Counted from the stretch's first letter, positions 1-6,963 are shown. The stretch is DNA of 11,031 nucleotides from Mycobacterium sp. (GCA_023264755.1 JAHFVB010000105.1:1-11031); one strand, 5' to 3'. The notes: generated by a model from the sequence alone, not told the origin. Translations and numbers: made by a program.

Positions 1-25
1 CTGGCTGGGGCCGCATCGGACCTCG

Positions 26-31
26 TAGCAT
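26..31 (+). promoter_or_regulatory. -10 element (TAGCAT) for a leaderless GlcD-like gene
   Basis: TAGCAT fits the mycobacterial SigA -10 pattern TANNNT and ends six bases before the GTG at 38, so transcription would start at or next to the start codon. No -35 can be judged because only 25 bases lie upstream. Leaderless mRNAs are common in mycobacteria; assigning this site is inference. Confidence 0.45.
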
Positions 32-37
32 CGACGG

Positions 38-1405
38 GTGAGCGCACACGTGTTGGCCGACCTGATCGCCGAGCTTCCGGACGGCACGGTGATCATCGAC
101 CCGGACATCCTGGCGTCCTACCGTCAGGACCGCGCGGCCGACCCGGACGCCGGCACCCCGCTGGCCGTCGTGCGTCCGCGGCGTACCGAAGAAGTGCAGA
201 CCGTGATGCGCTGGGCGACCGCCCACCAGATCGCGGTGGTGCCCCGCGGCGCGGGCACCGGGCTCTCCGGCGGGGCGACTGCGCTCGACGGCGGAATCGT
301 CTTGTCGACCGAACGCATGCGTGACATCGCCGTGGATCCGGTGACCCGTACCGCGGTGGCCCAACCGGGACTGTTCAACGCCGAGGTCAAGAAGGCCGTC
401 GCCGAGCATGGACTGTGGTATCCCCCAGACCCGTCGTCGTTCGAGATCTGCAGCATCGGCGGCAACATCGCCACCAACGCCGGCGGGCTGTGCTGCGTGA
501 AGTACGGCGTGACAACCGATTACGTGCTTGGCCTACAGGTGGTGCTGGCCGACGGCACCGCGGTGCGACTGGGTGGACCGCGGCTGAAGGACGTTGCGGG
601 ACTTAGCCTGACGAAGCTCTTCGTGGGCAGCGAGGGCACCCTGGGCATCGTCACCGAGGTGACGTTGAAACTGCTGCCCGCCCAGCATCGCGGCTGCACC
701 GTCGTCGCGTCGTTCGACGACGTGGCCGCGGCCGCCGCCGCGGTCGTCACGATCACCGGCAAGATCCGGCCGTCGATGCTGGAGTTCATGGACGCCGTCG
801 CCATCAACGCCGTCGAGGACAAGCTCAAGATGGGGCTCGACCGCAAGGCTGCGGCGATGATGGTGGCAGCCTCCGACGATCGCGGCCCCGCAGGCGCCGA
901 GGACGCCGAGTACATGGCCCGCGTGTTCACCGAAGCCGGTGCCACGGAGGTGTTCTCGACCTCCGATCCCGACGAGGGCGAGGCCTTCGTCGCCGCCCGC
1001 CGCTTCGCGATCCCCGCGGTCGAAGCCAAGGGTTCGCTGTTGCTCGAGGACGTCGGCGTGCCGTTGCCCGCGCTGGCCGACCTGGTGTCCGGCGTCGAGA
1101 AGATCGCCGAACGGCACGGCCTGATGATTTCGGTGATCGCGCACGCCGGAGACGGCAACACCCACCCGTTGATCGTGTTCGACCCCACCGACCAAGCCGA
1201 AGCCGAGCGCGCTGCGATCGCCTTCGGCGAGATCATGGACCTCGCGGTCGGGTTGGGCGGCACCATCACCGGCGAGCACGGCGTCGGCCGGCTCAAGCGG
1301 CCATGGCTGGAGGGCTACCTCGGCCCCGAGGCGATGGAACTCAACCGCCGCATCAAGCGGGCCCTCGATCCCGACAACATCCTCAATCCCGGCGCGGCGA
1401 TCTAA
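38..1405 (+). CDS. FAD-linked 2-hydroxyacid dehydrogenase, glycolate oxidase GlcD type
   Basis: Predicted cytosolic or membrane-associated flavoenzyme oxidising a 2-hydroxyacid (glycolate, D-lactate or D-2-hydroxyglutarate class) to the 2-oxoacid. Visible: an N-terminal PCMH-type FAD-binding domain (about residues 40-215) with PRGAGTGLSGGA at 69-80, NAGG at 147-150 and VGSEGTLG at 196-203. The C-terminal FAD-oxidase domain has EDVGVP at 337-342, HAGDGNTH at 369-376 (the metal/substrate histidine motif), GEHGVG at 412-417 and the usual DPDNILNPG ending. The 455 aa are full length for GlcD/DLD-like enzymes. The GTG start is chosen because a TANNNT hexamer lies six bases upstream and no Shine-Dalgarno is visible, which suggests leaderless translation. 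It appears to be the counterpart of M. tuberculosis Rv1257c (recalled, not aligned). The gene ends in a strong terminator, so it is probably transcribed separately from cyp130. The substrate cannot be fixed from sequence; 'glycolate oxidase' is only a family name. Confidence 0.9.
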   Translation: MSAHVLADLIAELPDGTVIIDPDILASYRQDRAADPDAGTPLAVVRPRRTEEVQTVMRWATAHQIAVVPRGAGTGLSGGATALDGGIVLSTERMRDIAVDPVTRTAVAQPGLFNAEVKKAVAEHGLWYPPDPSSFEICSIGGNIATNAGGLCCVKYGVTTDYVLGLQVVLADGTAVRLGGPRLKDVAGLSLTKLFVGSEGTLGIVTEVTLKLLPAQHRGCTVVASFDDVAAAAAAVVTITGKIRPSMLEFMDAVAINAVEDKLKMGLDRKAAAMMVAASDDRGPAGAEDAEYMARVFTEAGATEVFSTSDPDEGEAFVAARRFAIPAVEAKGSLLLEDVGVPLPALADLVSGVEKIAERHGLMISVIAHAGDGNTHPLIVFDPTDQAEAERAAIAFGEIMDLAVGLGGTITGEHGVGRLKRPWLEGYLGPEAMELNRRIKRALDPDNILNPGAAI

Positions 1406-1418
1406 CCAGCGCAACGGA

Positions 1419-1450
1419 ATAGGCCCTCCCCCGGCACGGGGAGGGCCTAT
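1419..1450 (+). terminator. Perfect 13-bp stem-loop terminator after the GlcD-like gene
   Basis: ATAGGCCCTCCCC (1419-1431) pairs without mismatch to GGGGAGGGCCTAT (1438-1450) around the six-base loop CGGCAC. It begins 13 bases after the TAA stop. No T-tract follows, which is usual for mycobacterial hairpin terminators. Because the stem is symmetrical it could also act on the minus strand, but no minus-strand gene is seen here. Confidence 0.8.
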
Positions 1451-1461
1451 CCGGCTTCGGA

Positions 1462-1500
1462 TGCCGACGCTGCTTCAGCGGCGGCAGTGGGCTCAGCCCA
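1462..1500. repeat. Two further short hairpins behind the terminator
   Basis: The arms TGCCGACGCTG (1462-1472) and CAGCGGCGGCA (1476-1486) form an 11-bp stem with one A-G mismatch and the loop CTT. Immediately after, TGGGC (1488-1492) pairs with GCCCA (1496-1500) around TCA. They may be back-up termination hairpins or part of a small structured transcript. In such GC-rich sequence short dyads also arise by chance. Confidence 0.4.
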
Positions 1501-1669
1501 GGTGGCCCGGGCCGCGATGAGTCAACTATGCCGCGAATCCAGCAGGACGTCTGTCGGGTGACCGGTGGAGCCACCGGATGAACTCGACGTCCACCGATCG
1601 GGGGACGCGCGCGGCCGGCTCGATGCCGCGGCTGCGAGCACCCCGCCCTGCATCAGCGTCGGCGAGTGC
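1501..1669. other. Intergenic stretch without a supported gene
   Basis: This is part of the 299-base gap between the GlcD-like gene and cyp130. It holds a 10-bp palindrome (GGCCCGGGCC, 1504-1513) and a 7-bp inverted repeat CCGGTGG/CCACCGG (1562-1577, two-base spacer). I found no reading frame with a recognisable product and no tRNA-like fold. The short minus-strand frame spanning 1383-1574 is low-complexity, overlaps the terminator and resembles no family I know. Confidence 0.5.
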
Positions 1670-1698
1670 TTGACATTGTGTCGCCTTTGTCGTACCTA
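1670..1698 (+). promoter_or_regulatory. cyp130-tetR promoter, TTGACA-N17-TACCTA
   Basis: A perfect -35 (TTGACA, 1670-1675) is followed by a 17-base spacer and a weak -10 (TACCTA, 1693-1698). The next six bases lead straight to the ATG at 1705, so the transcript would be leaderless. The -10 matches the consensus only in its leading TA; the consensus -35 and ideal spacing carry the call. The overlapping dyad at 1698-1725 suggests the promoter is repressed by a DNA-binding protein. Confidence 0.6.
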
Positions 1699-1725
1699 TG
1701 AGACATGAAGACTAAGTTGTCTCAT
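1698..1725. promoter_or_regulatory. Putative TetR operator: 8-bp inverted repeat over the cyp130 start
   Basis: ATGAGACA (1698-1705) is the exact reverse complement of TGTCTCAT (1718-1725), separated by 12 bases; the whole dyad is 28 bp. It covers the last base of the -10, the expected start point and the first codons of cyp130. A protein bound here would block polymerase. The adjacent co-transcribed TetR gene is the obvious candidate, which would make the operon autoregulated. The dyad is seen directly; the binding partner is inferred. Confidence 0.6.
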
Positions 1726-2943
1726 GAAGTGCCGGTGCGCTTCGAACTGGCCACCGCGACGACCTGGGCCGACCCGTGGCCCATGTACCGGGCGCTACGC
1801 GACCACGACCCGGTGCACCACGTGATCCCCGTCGACGCTCCGGAACACGACTACTACGTGCTGTCCCGGCACGCCGACATCTTCACCGCCGCGCGAGACC
1901 ACCAGACCTTCTCCTCGGCCCAGGGGCTCACCGTCAACTACGGGGAACTGGACCTCATCGGTCTGGCGGACAACCCGCCGATGGTCATGCAGGATCCGCC
2001 GGCACACACCGAGTTCCGCAAGTTGGTCGCCCGCGGGTTCACCCCGCGCCAGGTCGAGGCGGTCGAACCGAAGGTCCGTCAGTTCGTCGCCGAACGAGTC
2101 GAGCGCATCCGCGCCAACGGCGGCGGAGACATCGTTGCCGAACTGTTCAAACCCCTACCGTCGATGGTGGTTGCGCACTATCTGGGGGTGCCCGAGCAGG
2201 ACCGCGACAAGTTCGACGGGTGGACCGAGGCCATCGTCGCCGCCAACACCGCCGAGGGTGGCCTCGGCGGGGCGTTGGCAAGCCTCGGCGATGCACTTGG
2301 CGAGCTGACGGCCTACTTCACCGCACTGATCGAGCGCCGCCGCACCGACCCCCAGGACGACACGGTGTCGCACCTGGTCGCGGCCGGCATCGGCGCCGCC
2401 GACGACATCGCCGGAGTGCTGTCCATCCTGGCGTTCACCTTCACGATGGTCACCGGCGGCAACGACACCACCACCGGCATGCTCGGAGGATCGGTCCAAC
2501 TGCTCGACCAGCGGCCCGATCAGCGCCGACTGTTGGCCGAAAATCCGCAGCTGATAGGCGATTCCGTCGACGAGTTCCTGCGGCTGACCGCACCGGTACA
2601 GATGCTGGGCCGCACCGCGACCCGCGACGTCACGATCGGCGACACCACCATCGCCGCGGGCCGGCGGGTGATCTTCCTCTACGGATCGGGCAACCGCGAC
2701 GAACGCCAATACGGCGACGACGCAGCCGAACTCGACGTCACCCGCAAACCTCGCAACATCCTGACCTTCAGTCACGGCGCGCACCACTGCCTCGGAGCGG
2801 CGGCCGCCCGGATGCAATCCCGCGTGGCCCTGGAGGTGCTGCTGTCCCGCATTCCGAACTTCGACGTCGACCAGGACGAAATCGTCTGGGCGGGCGGCAG
2901 TTACGTACGGCGACCGCTGTCGGTGCCGTTCCGGGTGACGTAA
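1705..2943 (+). CDS. cyp130: Cytochrome P450, CYP130 family
   Basis: Soluble bacterial class I P450 monooxygenase, expected to take electrons from a ferredoxin and its reductase, neither of which is encoded here. Visible: C-helix DPPAHTEFRK at 97-106, I-helix GGNDTT at 251-256 (oxygen activation), ExxR as EFLR at 290-293, and the haem loop FSHGAHHCLG at 355-364 with Cys362 as thiolate ligand. Length is 412 aa. Strings such as TFSSAQGLTVNYGEL and NILTFSHGAHHCLGAAAARM match my memory of M. tuberculosis CYP130 (Rv1256c), whose crystal structure and azole binding are published; its natural substrate is not settled. The ATG at 1705 is chosen because it sits at the expected transcription start and keeps the SHE motif near the N-terminus; in-frame GTG codons at 1729 and 1735 are alternatives. 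The stop overlaps the TetR start (TAATG), so the two form an operon. Confidence 0.92.
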   Translation: MKTKLSHEVPVRFELATATTWADPWPMYRALRDHDPVHHVIPVDAPEHDYYVLSRHADIFTAARDHQTFSSAQGLTVNYGELDLIGLADNPPMVMQDPPAHTEFRKLVARGFTPRQVEAVEPKVRQFVAERVERIRANGGGDIVAELFKPLPSMVVAHYLGVPEQDRDKFDGWTEAIVAANTAEGGLGGALASLGDALGELTAYFTALIERRRTDPQDDTVSHLVAAGIGAADDIAGVLSILAFTFTMVTGGNDTTTGMLGGSVQLLDQRPDQRRLLAENPQLIGDSVDEFLRLTAPVQMLGRTATRDVTIGDTTIAAGRRVIFLYGSGNRDERQYGDDAAELDVTRKPRNILTFSHGAHHCLGAAAARMQSRVALEVLLSRIPNFDVDQDEIVWAGGSYVRRPLSVPFRVT

Positions 2944-3512
2944 TGGTCGACTGGCTGGCCGAGCACCGCGTCACCGTCGCGGCCGACCGCATCCTCGACG
3001 CCGCCGACGAGCTGTTCACCCACCGGGACGCCGCCACCGTCGGGATGAACGAGGTCGCCAAGGCTGCGGGGTGTTCGCGTGCGACGCTCTACCGCTACTT
3101 CGAGAATCGCGACGCGCTCTACACCGCCTACGTGCACCGCGAGGCCCAACGGGTGTTCGGTGAACTGGCCGGACGACTCGAGGCCACCACGTCGCCCGGC
3201 GAACAACTCGTCGAAGCAATCCTCGCGGCGCTGCGTGCGGTCCGCGAAAGTCCGGCCCTGGCTTCGTGGTTCGCGCCCGGCCAACGCCCCATCGGCGGCG
3301 AGCTGGCGGAACGCTCGGAGGTGATCAGGGCACGTACCGAGGCGTACCTGGCCGCCCTTGGCGTCGAGGACGTCGAAAGACGGGCGCGCTGGCTGCTCCG
3401 GGTGATGATCTCGCTTCTGACGTTCCCGGGCCGCGACGCCGACGACGAACGCGCGATGCTCGAGGAGTTCGTCCTACCGACGGTGGCACCGGGCGTTCGG
3501 TCCCCGCGCTAG
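2943..3512 (+). CDS. TetR/AcrR family transcriptional regulator
   Basis: 189-aa one-component repressor. The N-terminal helix-turn-helix (about residues 12-60) is typical: ADRILDAADELF, then GMNEVAKAAGCSRATLYRYFENRDAL at 34-59. The C-terminal ligand/dimer domain (65-189) is helical and divergent, so no ligand can be named. The ATG overlaps the cyp130 stop by one base (TAATG), implying translational coupling and control by the cyp130 promoter. The reading frame stays open far upstream through cyp130, but that part is Arg/Pro/His-rich shadow sequence, and the helix-turn-helix begins just after this ATG. Gene order points to Rv1255c as the counterpart. It probably regulates its own operon through the dyad at 1698-1725. 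Its TAG stop shares the palindromic CTAG with the opposing acyltransferase stop. Confidence 0.92.
   Translation: MVDWLAEHRVTVAADRILDAADELFTHRDAATVGMNEVAKAAGCSRATLYRYFENRDALYTAYVHREAQRVFGELAGRLEATTSPGEQLVEAILAALRAVRESPALASWFAPGQRPIGGELAERSEVIRARTEAYLAALGVEDVERRARWLLRVMISLLTFPGRDADDERAMLEEFVLPTVAPGVRSPR
3509..3512. other. CTAG shared as stop codon by two convergent genes
   Basis: On the plus strand TAG (3510-3512) ends tetR. On the minus strand TAG (3511-3509) ends the acyltransferase. The palindrome CTAG therefore closes both frames and the genes overlap by four bases. No strong terminator lies between them. A small hairpin TCGGG/CCCGA (3521-3533) sits just past the tetR stop, inside the acyltransferase gene. 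Confidence 0.9.
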
Positions 3513-4618
3513 GCCTTGACTCGGGTCACCCGATGCAACAGCCATGCGAGCGGAATCGTCACCGCCAGCGTCGCGACGAACAACGTCGGCATCGAGCCGG
3601 TGTAGACCGGAACACGAAGCACGGACACCATGACCAACTCCATGACGACCAGATGGATCAGGAAGATCTCGTAGGAGATCTCGCCGAGGAAGACCATCGG
3701 CCGGCTCGCCATCAACTGCACATACCAGCCCCGGTCCCCCAAGGCCAACGGCGCTATCGTCAGCGTCGCGATCGCGGCGTAGAAGACGACCTTCGCCAAG
3801 GCCTCCCGCAGTTCGGCCGGTGATGTCGTGGCTTCGCCCGCGATCGGAGTGGAGACGATCAGATAGCAGACCCCGGCCAGCGGGATGCACAAGGCGCCGA
3901 AGGCCCGCGCCCCCTGAACCTGCAAGACCGCCAAGAGCATTCCGCCCAGGAACCACAGCAGATAGGTCGGCAGCCACAGCCGCGCCCCGTCGGGCAGGAA
4001 GTCGGTGGTGTGCACCAACACCAACCAGGCCGGGCTGATCAGCGCCAAGCCCGTCAGGCCGGCCAGCAGCACCCCGGGGCGCCACTGCCTGCGGCACGCC
4101 ACCACGAGCAAGAGGTAGGCCATCAGCGGCAACGCGACGTAGAAGGAGGCCTCCACCGCGAGGCTCCACATCTGCGTAAGCCCTTGGTGCAGATAGGAGA
4201 ACAAGTAGTTGTCGGTGTAGATCTGGGTCAGTGTGAGATTTCGGAACAACCCCATCCAGGTGTGCCCGGGGTTCGGACCCGCCGTCCGGAAGTGGTAGAG
4301 CAGGTAGGCGGCGAGCACCGTCACGACGTACGCGGGCATGATGCGCCGCACCCGATGCCAGGCGTAGCGCCGTACCGACGGCGCCGGATCACCGGCGGCC
4401 GCCGCGCGCACCCACGGCCCGAACAACAGGAAACCCGACAGCGCGAAGAACATCGGCACGCCGATCTCCATGCGGGAGTAGACCAGTCCCACGAAACCAT
4501 GGGTGTACTTGCCCGTCGTATACGCCGCGTGCGTCGCCACCACCAGCAGCGCGGCCAACGCTCGGAATCCGGTCAGCCCATCAACGCGCCGGACCGTATC
4601 CGATTGGGCCAGAGTCAC
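3509..4618 (-). CDS. Membrane acyltransferase, acyltransferase-3 family (OafA/WecH-like)
   Basis: Polytopic inner-membrane protein of 369 aa that probably transfers an acyl group (often acetyl or succinyl) to a cell-envelope glycan or glycolipid. Family signatures: the R-x10-H motif (Arg19...His30) in the first membrane helix, MFFALSGFLLF at 56-66, RVRRIMPAY at 89-97, WSLAVEASFY at 151-160 and GEISYEIFLIH at 312-322. About ten hydrophobic helices are visible. There is no C-terminal SGNH domain, so this is the stand-alone form. It corresponds in context to Rv1254. The GTG start (4618-4616) overlaps the deaD stop as GTGA, so it is translated by re-initiation after deaD. No separate promoter is apparent. 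The acceptor substrate is unknown. Confidence 0.9.
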   Translation of the reverse strand: MTLAQSDTVRRVDGLTGFRALAALLVVATHAAYTTGKYTHGFVGLVYSRMEIGVPMFFALSGFLLFGPWVRAAAAGDPAPSVRRYAWHRVRRIMPAYVVTVLAAYLLYHFRTAGPNPGHTWMGLFRNLTLTQIYTDNYLFSYLHQGLTQMWSLAVEASFYVALPLMAYLLLVVACRRQWRPGVLLAGLTGLALISPAWLVLVHTTDFLPDGARLWLPTYLLWFLGGMLLAVLQVQGARAFGALCIPLAGVCYLIVSTPIAGEATTSPAELREALAKVVFYAAIATLTIAPLALGDRGWYVQLMASRPMVFLGEISYEIFLIHLVVMELVMVSVLRVPVYTGSMPTLFVATLAVTIPLAWLLHRVTRVKA

Positions 4619-6300
4619 TTCGGCTTGTTGCCTCGATACGGCTTGGACCCCTGCTCGGGTTGGAGATTGATGAGCACACCCTGAATGCGGGTGCTCTCCA
4701 GCTTCTTCAGCGTCTGCGGGGACAGCTTGGCGGGCAATTCCACGGTGGAATGGTCCACCTTGATCGTGATGTGGCCGAAGTCGCTGCGGTGCAAGCCGCC
4801 CTCGTTGGCGATGGCCCCGACGATGGCGCCAGGGGCGACCTTGTGGCGCTTGCCGACGGCGATGCGGTAGGTCGCGAGATCATCGCGCCGCTCGCGGGAC
4901 TTGCGCGCGCCGCCACCCTCGCGCGGTGGACGGTCGTCGCGCTCCCGGCGCTTCTCCGGCGGCGGCTCCGTCATCAGGAACTGGTCACCGTCGCGGCTGA
5001 GCAGCGCCAGTGCTGCGGCGATGTCGGCCAAGGGCACGTCGTTGTCGTGCTCGTAGTCCTCGATGAGCCTGCGGAACAAGTCGATCCCCGGCGCGCCAAG
5101 TGCGGTGGTGATCGGCTCGCGGAACTTCTCCACGCGCTGAGCGTTGACGTCCTCCACCGTGGGCAGCTGCGATTCGACGAGCTTCTGCCGCGCGACCCGC
5201 TCGATCGAGTTCAGCAGATGCCGTTCGCGAGGCGTGACGAACAAGATCGCGGTACCCGACCGTCCGGCCCGGCCGGTCCGTCCGATGCGGTGCACATACG
5301 ACTCGGCGTCGTGCGGGATGTCGTAGTTCAGCACGTGCGAGATGCGATCGACGTCCAGCCCGCGGGCGGCCACGTCGGTGGCGATCAGGATGTCGAGCTT
5401 GCCGTCCTTGAGCGCTGCGATGGTGCGCTCGCGCTGCGCCTGAGCGATGTCGCCGTTGATGGCCTGCGCGGAGAAGCCGCGGGCCCGCAGCTTCTCGGCC
5501 ACCTCTTCGGTGGCCTGCTTGGTGCGGACGAACACGATCATCGCCTCGAACGGCTCGACCTCGAGCAACCGGGTCAGCGCATCCATCTTCCGATGCCCGG
5601 AGACCTGGTAGTAGCGCTGCGTGATGTTGTCGGCGGTCGCGGTCTTCGACTCGACCTTCACCTGCACGGGGTCGTGCAGGTACTTGGTGGTGATCTTGCG
5701 GATCGCGGGCGGCATGGTGGCCGAGAACAGGGCCACCTGCTTGTACTCGGGCGTGCCCTCGAGGATGCGTTCGACGTCTTCGGCGAAGCCCATCTGCAGC
5801 ATCTCGTCGGCTTCGTCGAGCACCAGGTAGTCGAGGTGGGACAGGTCGAGACTGCCCTTTTCGAGGTGGTCGATCACCCGCCCCGGAGTGCCGACGACGA
5901 CCTGGGCGCCGCGCTTGAGCCCGGCGAGCTGAGGTCCGTACGGGGAACCGCCGTAGATCGGCAGCACGTTCACCGGCAGGTGCGCGCCGTAGCGACTGAA
6001 CGCCTCGGCCACCTGCAGCGCCAACTCCCGGGTGGGGGCCAGCACCAGGGCCTGCGTGATGCGGCTGGTGGTGTCGATCTTCGACAGGATCGGGATCGCG
6101 AAGGCCGCCGTCTTGCCGGTGCCGGTCTGCGCCAGCCCGACTACGTCGGAACCGGCAAGCATCGCCGGAATGGTGGCCGCTTGGATGGCCGACGGCGTTT
6201 CATATCCGACGTCGGCAACGGCCTGCAGCACCGCGGGGTGAATCTGCAGGTCGGCAAAGCTGGGTTGGGCGCTCGTGGCGTCCGAATCGGGCGAGGTCAT
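4615..6300 (-). CDS. deaD: ATP-dependent DEAD-box RNA helicase DeaD/CsdA
   Basis: Cytosolic RNA helicase that remodels structured RNA in ribosome assembly and mRNA decay, especially in the cold (family knowledge). All core motifs are present: Q-motif TPSAIQ at 35-40, Walker A AQTGTGKT at 57-64, PTREL at 89-93, TPGR at 138-141, DEAD at 162-165, SAT at 193-195, VFVRTK at 256-261, ATDVAARGLD at 307-316 and HRIGRTGRAGR at 337-347. A charged Arg/Glu/Asp linker (447-473) leads to a DbpA-type RNA-binding domain (about 475-547), then a short basic tail. 561 aa is normal for actinobacterial DeaD (Rv1253-like). The ATG at 6300 is used because the in-frame ATG 24 bases upstream runs into a stop and a -10 hexamer lies just ahead. 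It is the first gene of an operon with the acyltransferase and is divergent from lprE. Confidence 0.95.
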   Translation of the reverse strand: MTSPDSDATSAQPSFADLQIHPAVLQAVADVGYETPSAIQAATIPAMLAGSDVVGLAQTGTGKTAAFAIPILSKIDTTSRITQALVLAPTRELALQVAEAFSRYGAHLPVNVLPIYGGSPYGPQLAGLKRGAQVVVGTPGRVIDHLEKGSLDLSHLDYLVLDEADEMLQMGFAEDVERILEGTPEYKQVALFSATMPPAIRKITTKYLHDPVQVKVESKTATADNITQRYYQVSGHRKMDALTRLLEVEPFEAMIVFVRTKQATEEVAEKLRARGFSAQAINGDIAQAQRERTIAALKDGKLDILIATDVAARGLDVDRISHVLNYDIPHDAESYVHRIGRTGRAGRSGTAILFVTPRERHLLNSIERVARQKLVESQLPTVEDVNAQRVEKFREPITTALGAPGIDLFRRLIEDYEHDNDVPLADIAAALALLSRDGDQFLMTEPPPEKRRERDDRPPREGGGARKSRERRDDLATYRIAVGKRHKVAPGAIVGAIANEGGLHRSDFGHITIKVDHSTVELPAKLSPQTLKKLESTRIQGVLINLQPEQGSKPYRGNKPK

Positions 6301-6309
6301 CGAGTTGGC

Positions 6310-6315
6310 AGTCTA
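6310..6315 (-). promoter_or_regulatory. -10 element (TAGACT) for deaD
   Basis: Read on the minus strand, TAGACT matches TANNNT and ends nine bases before the deaD ATG. The start point would be 1-5 bases ahead of the ATG, giving a very short leader. No Shine-Dalgarno and no convincing -35 are visible. This contrasts with the long regulatory leader known for E. coli deaD. Confidence 0.4.
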
Positions 6316-6358
6316 CGGGGTCATCCGGCCGGTGCCCGCCTCTTGGTCTTTAGCCCGG

Positions 6359-6364
6359 TACGGT
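6359..6364 (+). promoter_or_regulatory. -10 element (TACGGT) for lprE
   Basis: TACGGT fits TANNNT and lies seven bases before an in-frame GTG at 6372. It overlaps the more upstream GTG at 6363. If it is used, translation should begin at 6372. No -35 match is found at the normal spacing. It shares the 62-base divergent region with the deaD promoter. Confidence 0.4.
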
Positions 6365-6923
6365 GCGCTGTGTGAAGTGGGTCGCGGCGGTGGCAGCGGT
6401 GCTGGCTTTGGCCGGTTGCGGGTCCAGCGATTCGACCGTTTCCAAGACCCCGGAACCCACTGCGAACACCGCGGTATCCAGCCCGTCCCCGAGCATCGCG
6501 CCGACGGTGGCGGCCGGTCCGACGACCACGCCCGGGCCCGCAGATCCGTGTGCGGTGAACCTCGCCGCACCCGAGATCGCCAAGGCCGTCTCCGAGCTGC
6601 CGCGCGATCCGCGCAGCAATCAGCCGTGGAATCCCGAGCCACTGGCGGGCAACTACAACGAGTGCGCGCAGCTGTCGGTGGTGATCGTCAAGGCCAACAC
6701 CAACGCCGACAACCCCAATACGCGCGCGGTGATGTTCCACCTCGGCAAGTTCATCCCGACGGGCGTGCCCGACACGTTCGGGTTCAACGGCATCGACGAG
6801 ACCGCCTCCAACGGCGACACCGTTGCGCTGATGTACCTCAACGAGGCGACGGGGCTCAAGAGCGTCGTGCGCTTCCACTGGAACGGAAACGGCGTCGAGC
6901 TCATCGGCAACACCGGCGGCTGA
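6363..6923 (+). CDS. lprE: LppP/LprE-family lipoprotein
   Basis: Exported, lipid-anchored envelope protein of 186 aa (183 from the alternative start). Residues 5-18 form a short hydrophobic signal ending in the lipobox LAGC, with Cys19 as acylation site. A Ser/Thr/Pro/Ala-rich linker (20-60) follows, then a compact domain from DPCAVNLAAP to the C-terminus. Cys63 and Cys101 could form a disulfide. Phrases such as SELPRDPRS, QPWNPEPLAGNYNECAQLS and FHWNGNGVELIGNT place it in the LppP/LprE family, and the position matches Rv1252c. The biochemical function is unknown; the M. tuberculosis protein has been reported to modulate macrophage responses. The outer GTG at 6363 is given, but the GTG at 6372 yields a more conventional MKWVAAVAAVLALAGC signal and suits the putative -10, so it may be the true start. 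Confidence 0.87.
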   Translation: MRCVKWVAAVAAVLALAGCGSSDSTVSKTPEPTANTAVSSPSPSIAPTVAAGPTTTPGPADPCAVNLAAPEIAKAVSELPRDPRSNQPWNPEPLAGNYNECAQLSVVIVKANTNADNPNTRAVMFHLGKFIPTGVPDTFGFNGIDETASNGDTVALMYLNEATGLKSVVRFHWNGNGVELIGNTGG

Positions 6924-6963
6924 CCACTCGATTTGGCGGCGACGTGGTGTCGGACCGTTGACC

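Noticed and set aside
533..1414. 293-codon minus-strand frame antisense to the GlcD-like gene
   Set aside because: Composition is that of a shadow frame (Gly/Val/Asp/His-rich, no motif), and it opposes a full-length enzyme.
1383..1574. 63-codon minus-strand frame in the intergenic gap
   Set aside because: Low-complexity Pro/Arg-rich product that spans the terminator hairpin; no start signal or family resemblance.
1776..2942. Open plus-strand frame running through cyp130 into tetR, suggesting a long fusion protein
   Set aside because: The part before 2943 is Arg/Pro/His-rich, has no recognisable domain and shadows the intact P450 frame. The TetR helix-turn-helix begins right after the ATG at 2943.
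4660..6375. 571-codon plus-strand frame antisense to deaD
   Set aside because: Typical GC-rich shadow frame. The opposite strand encodes a complete DEAD-box helicase with every motif, and the antisense product has no recognisable family.
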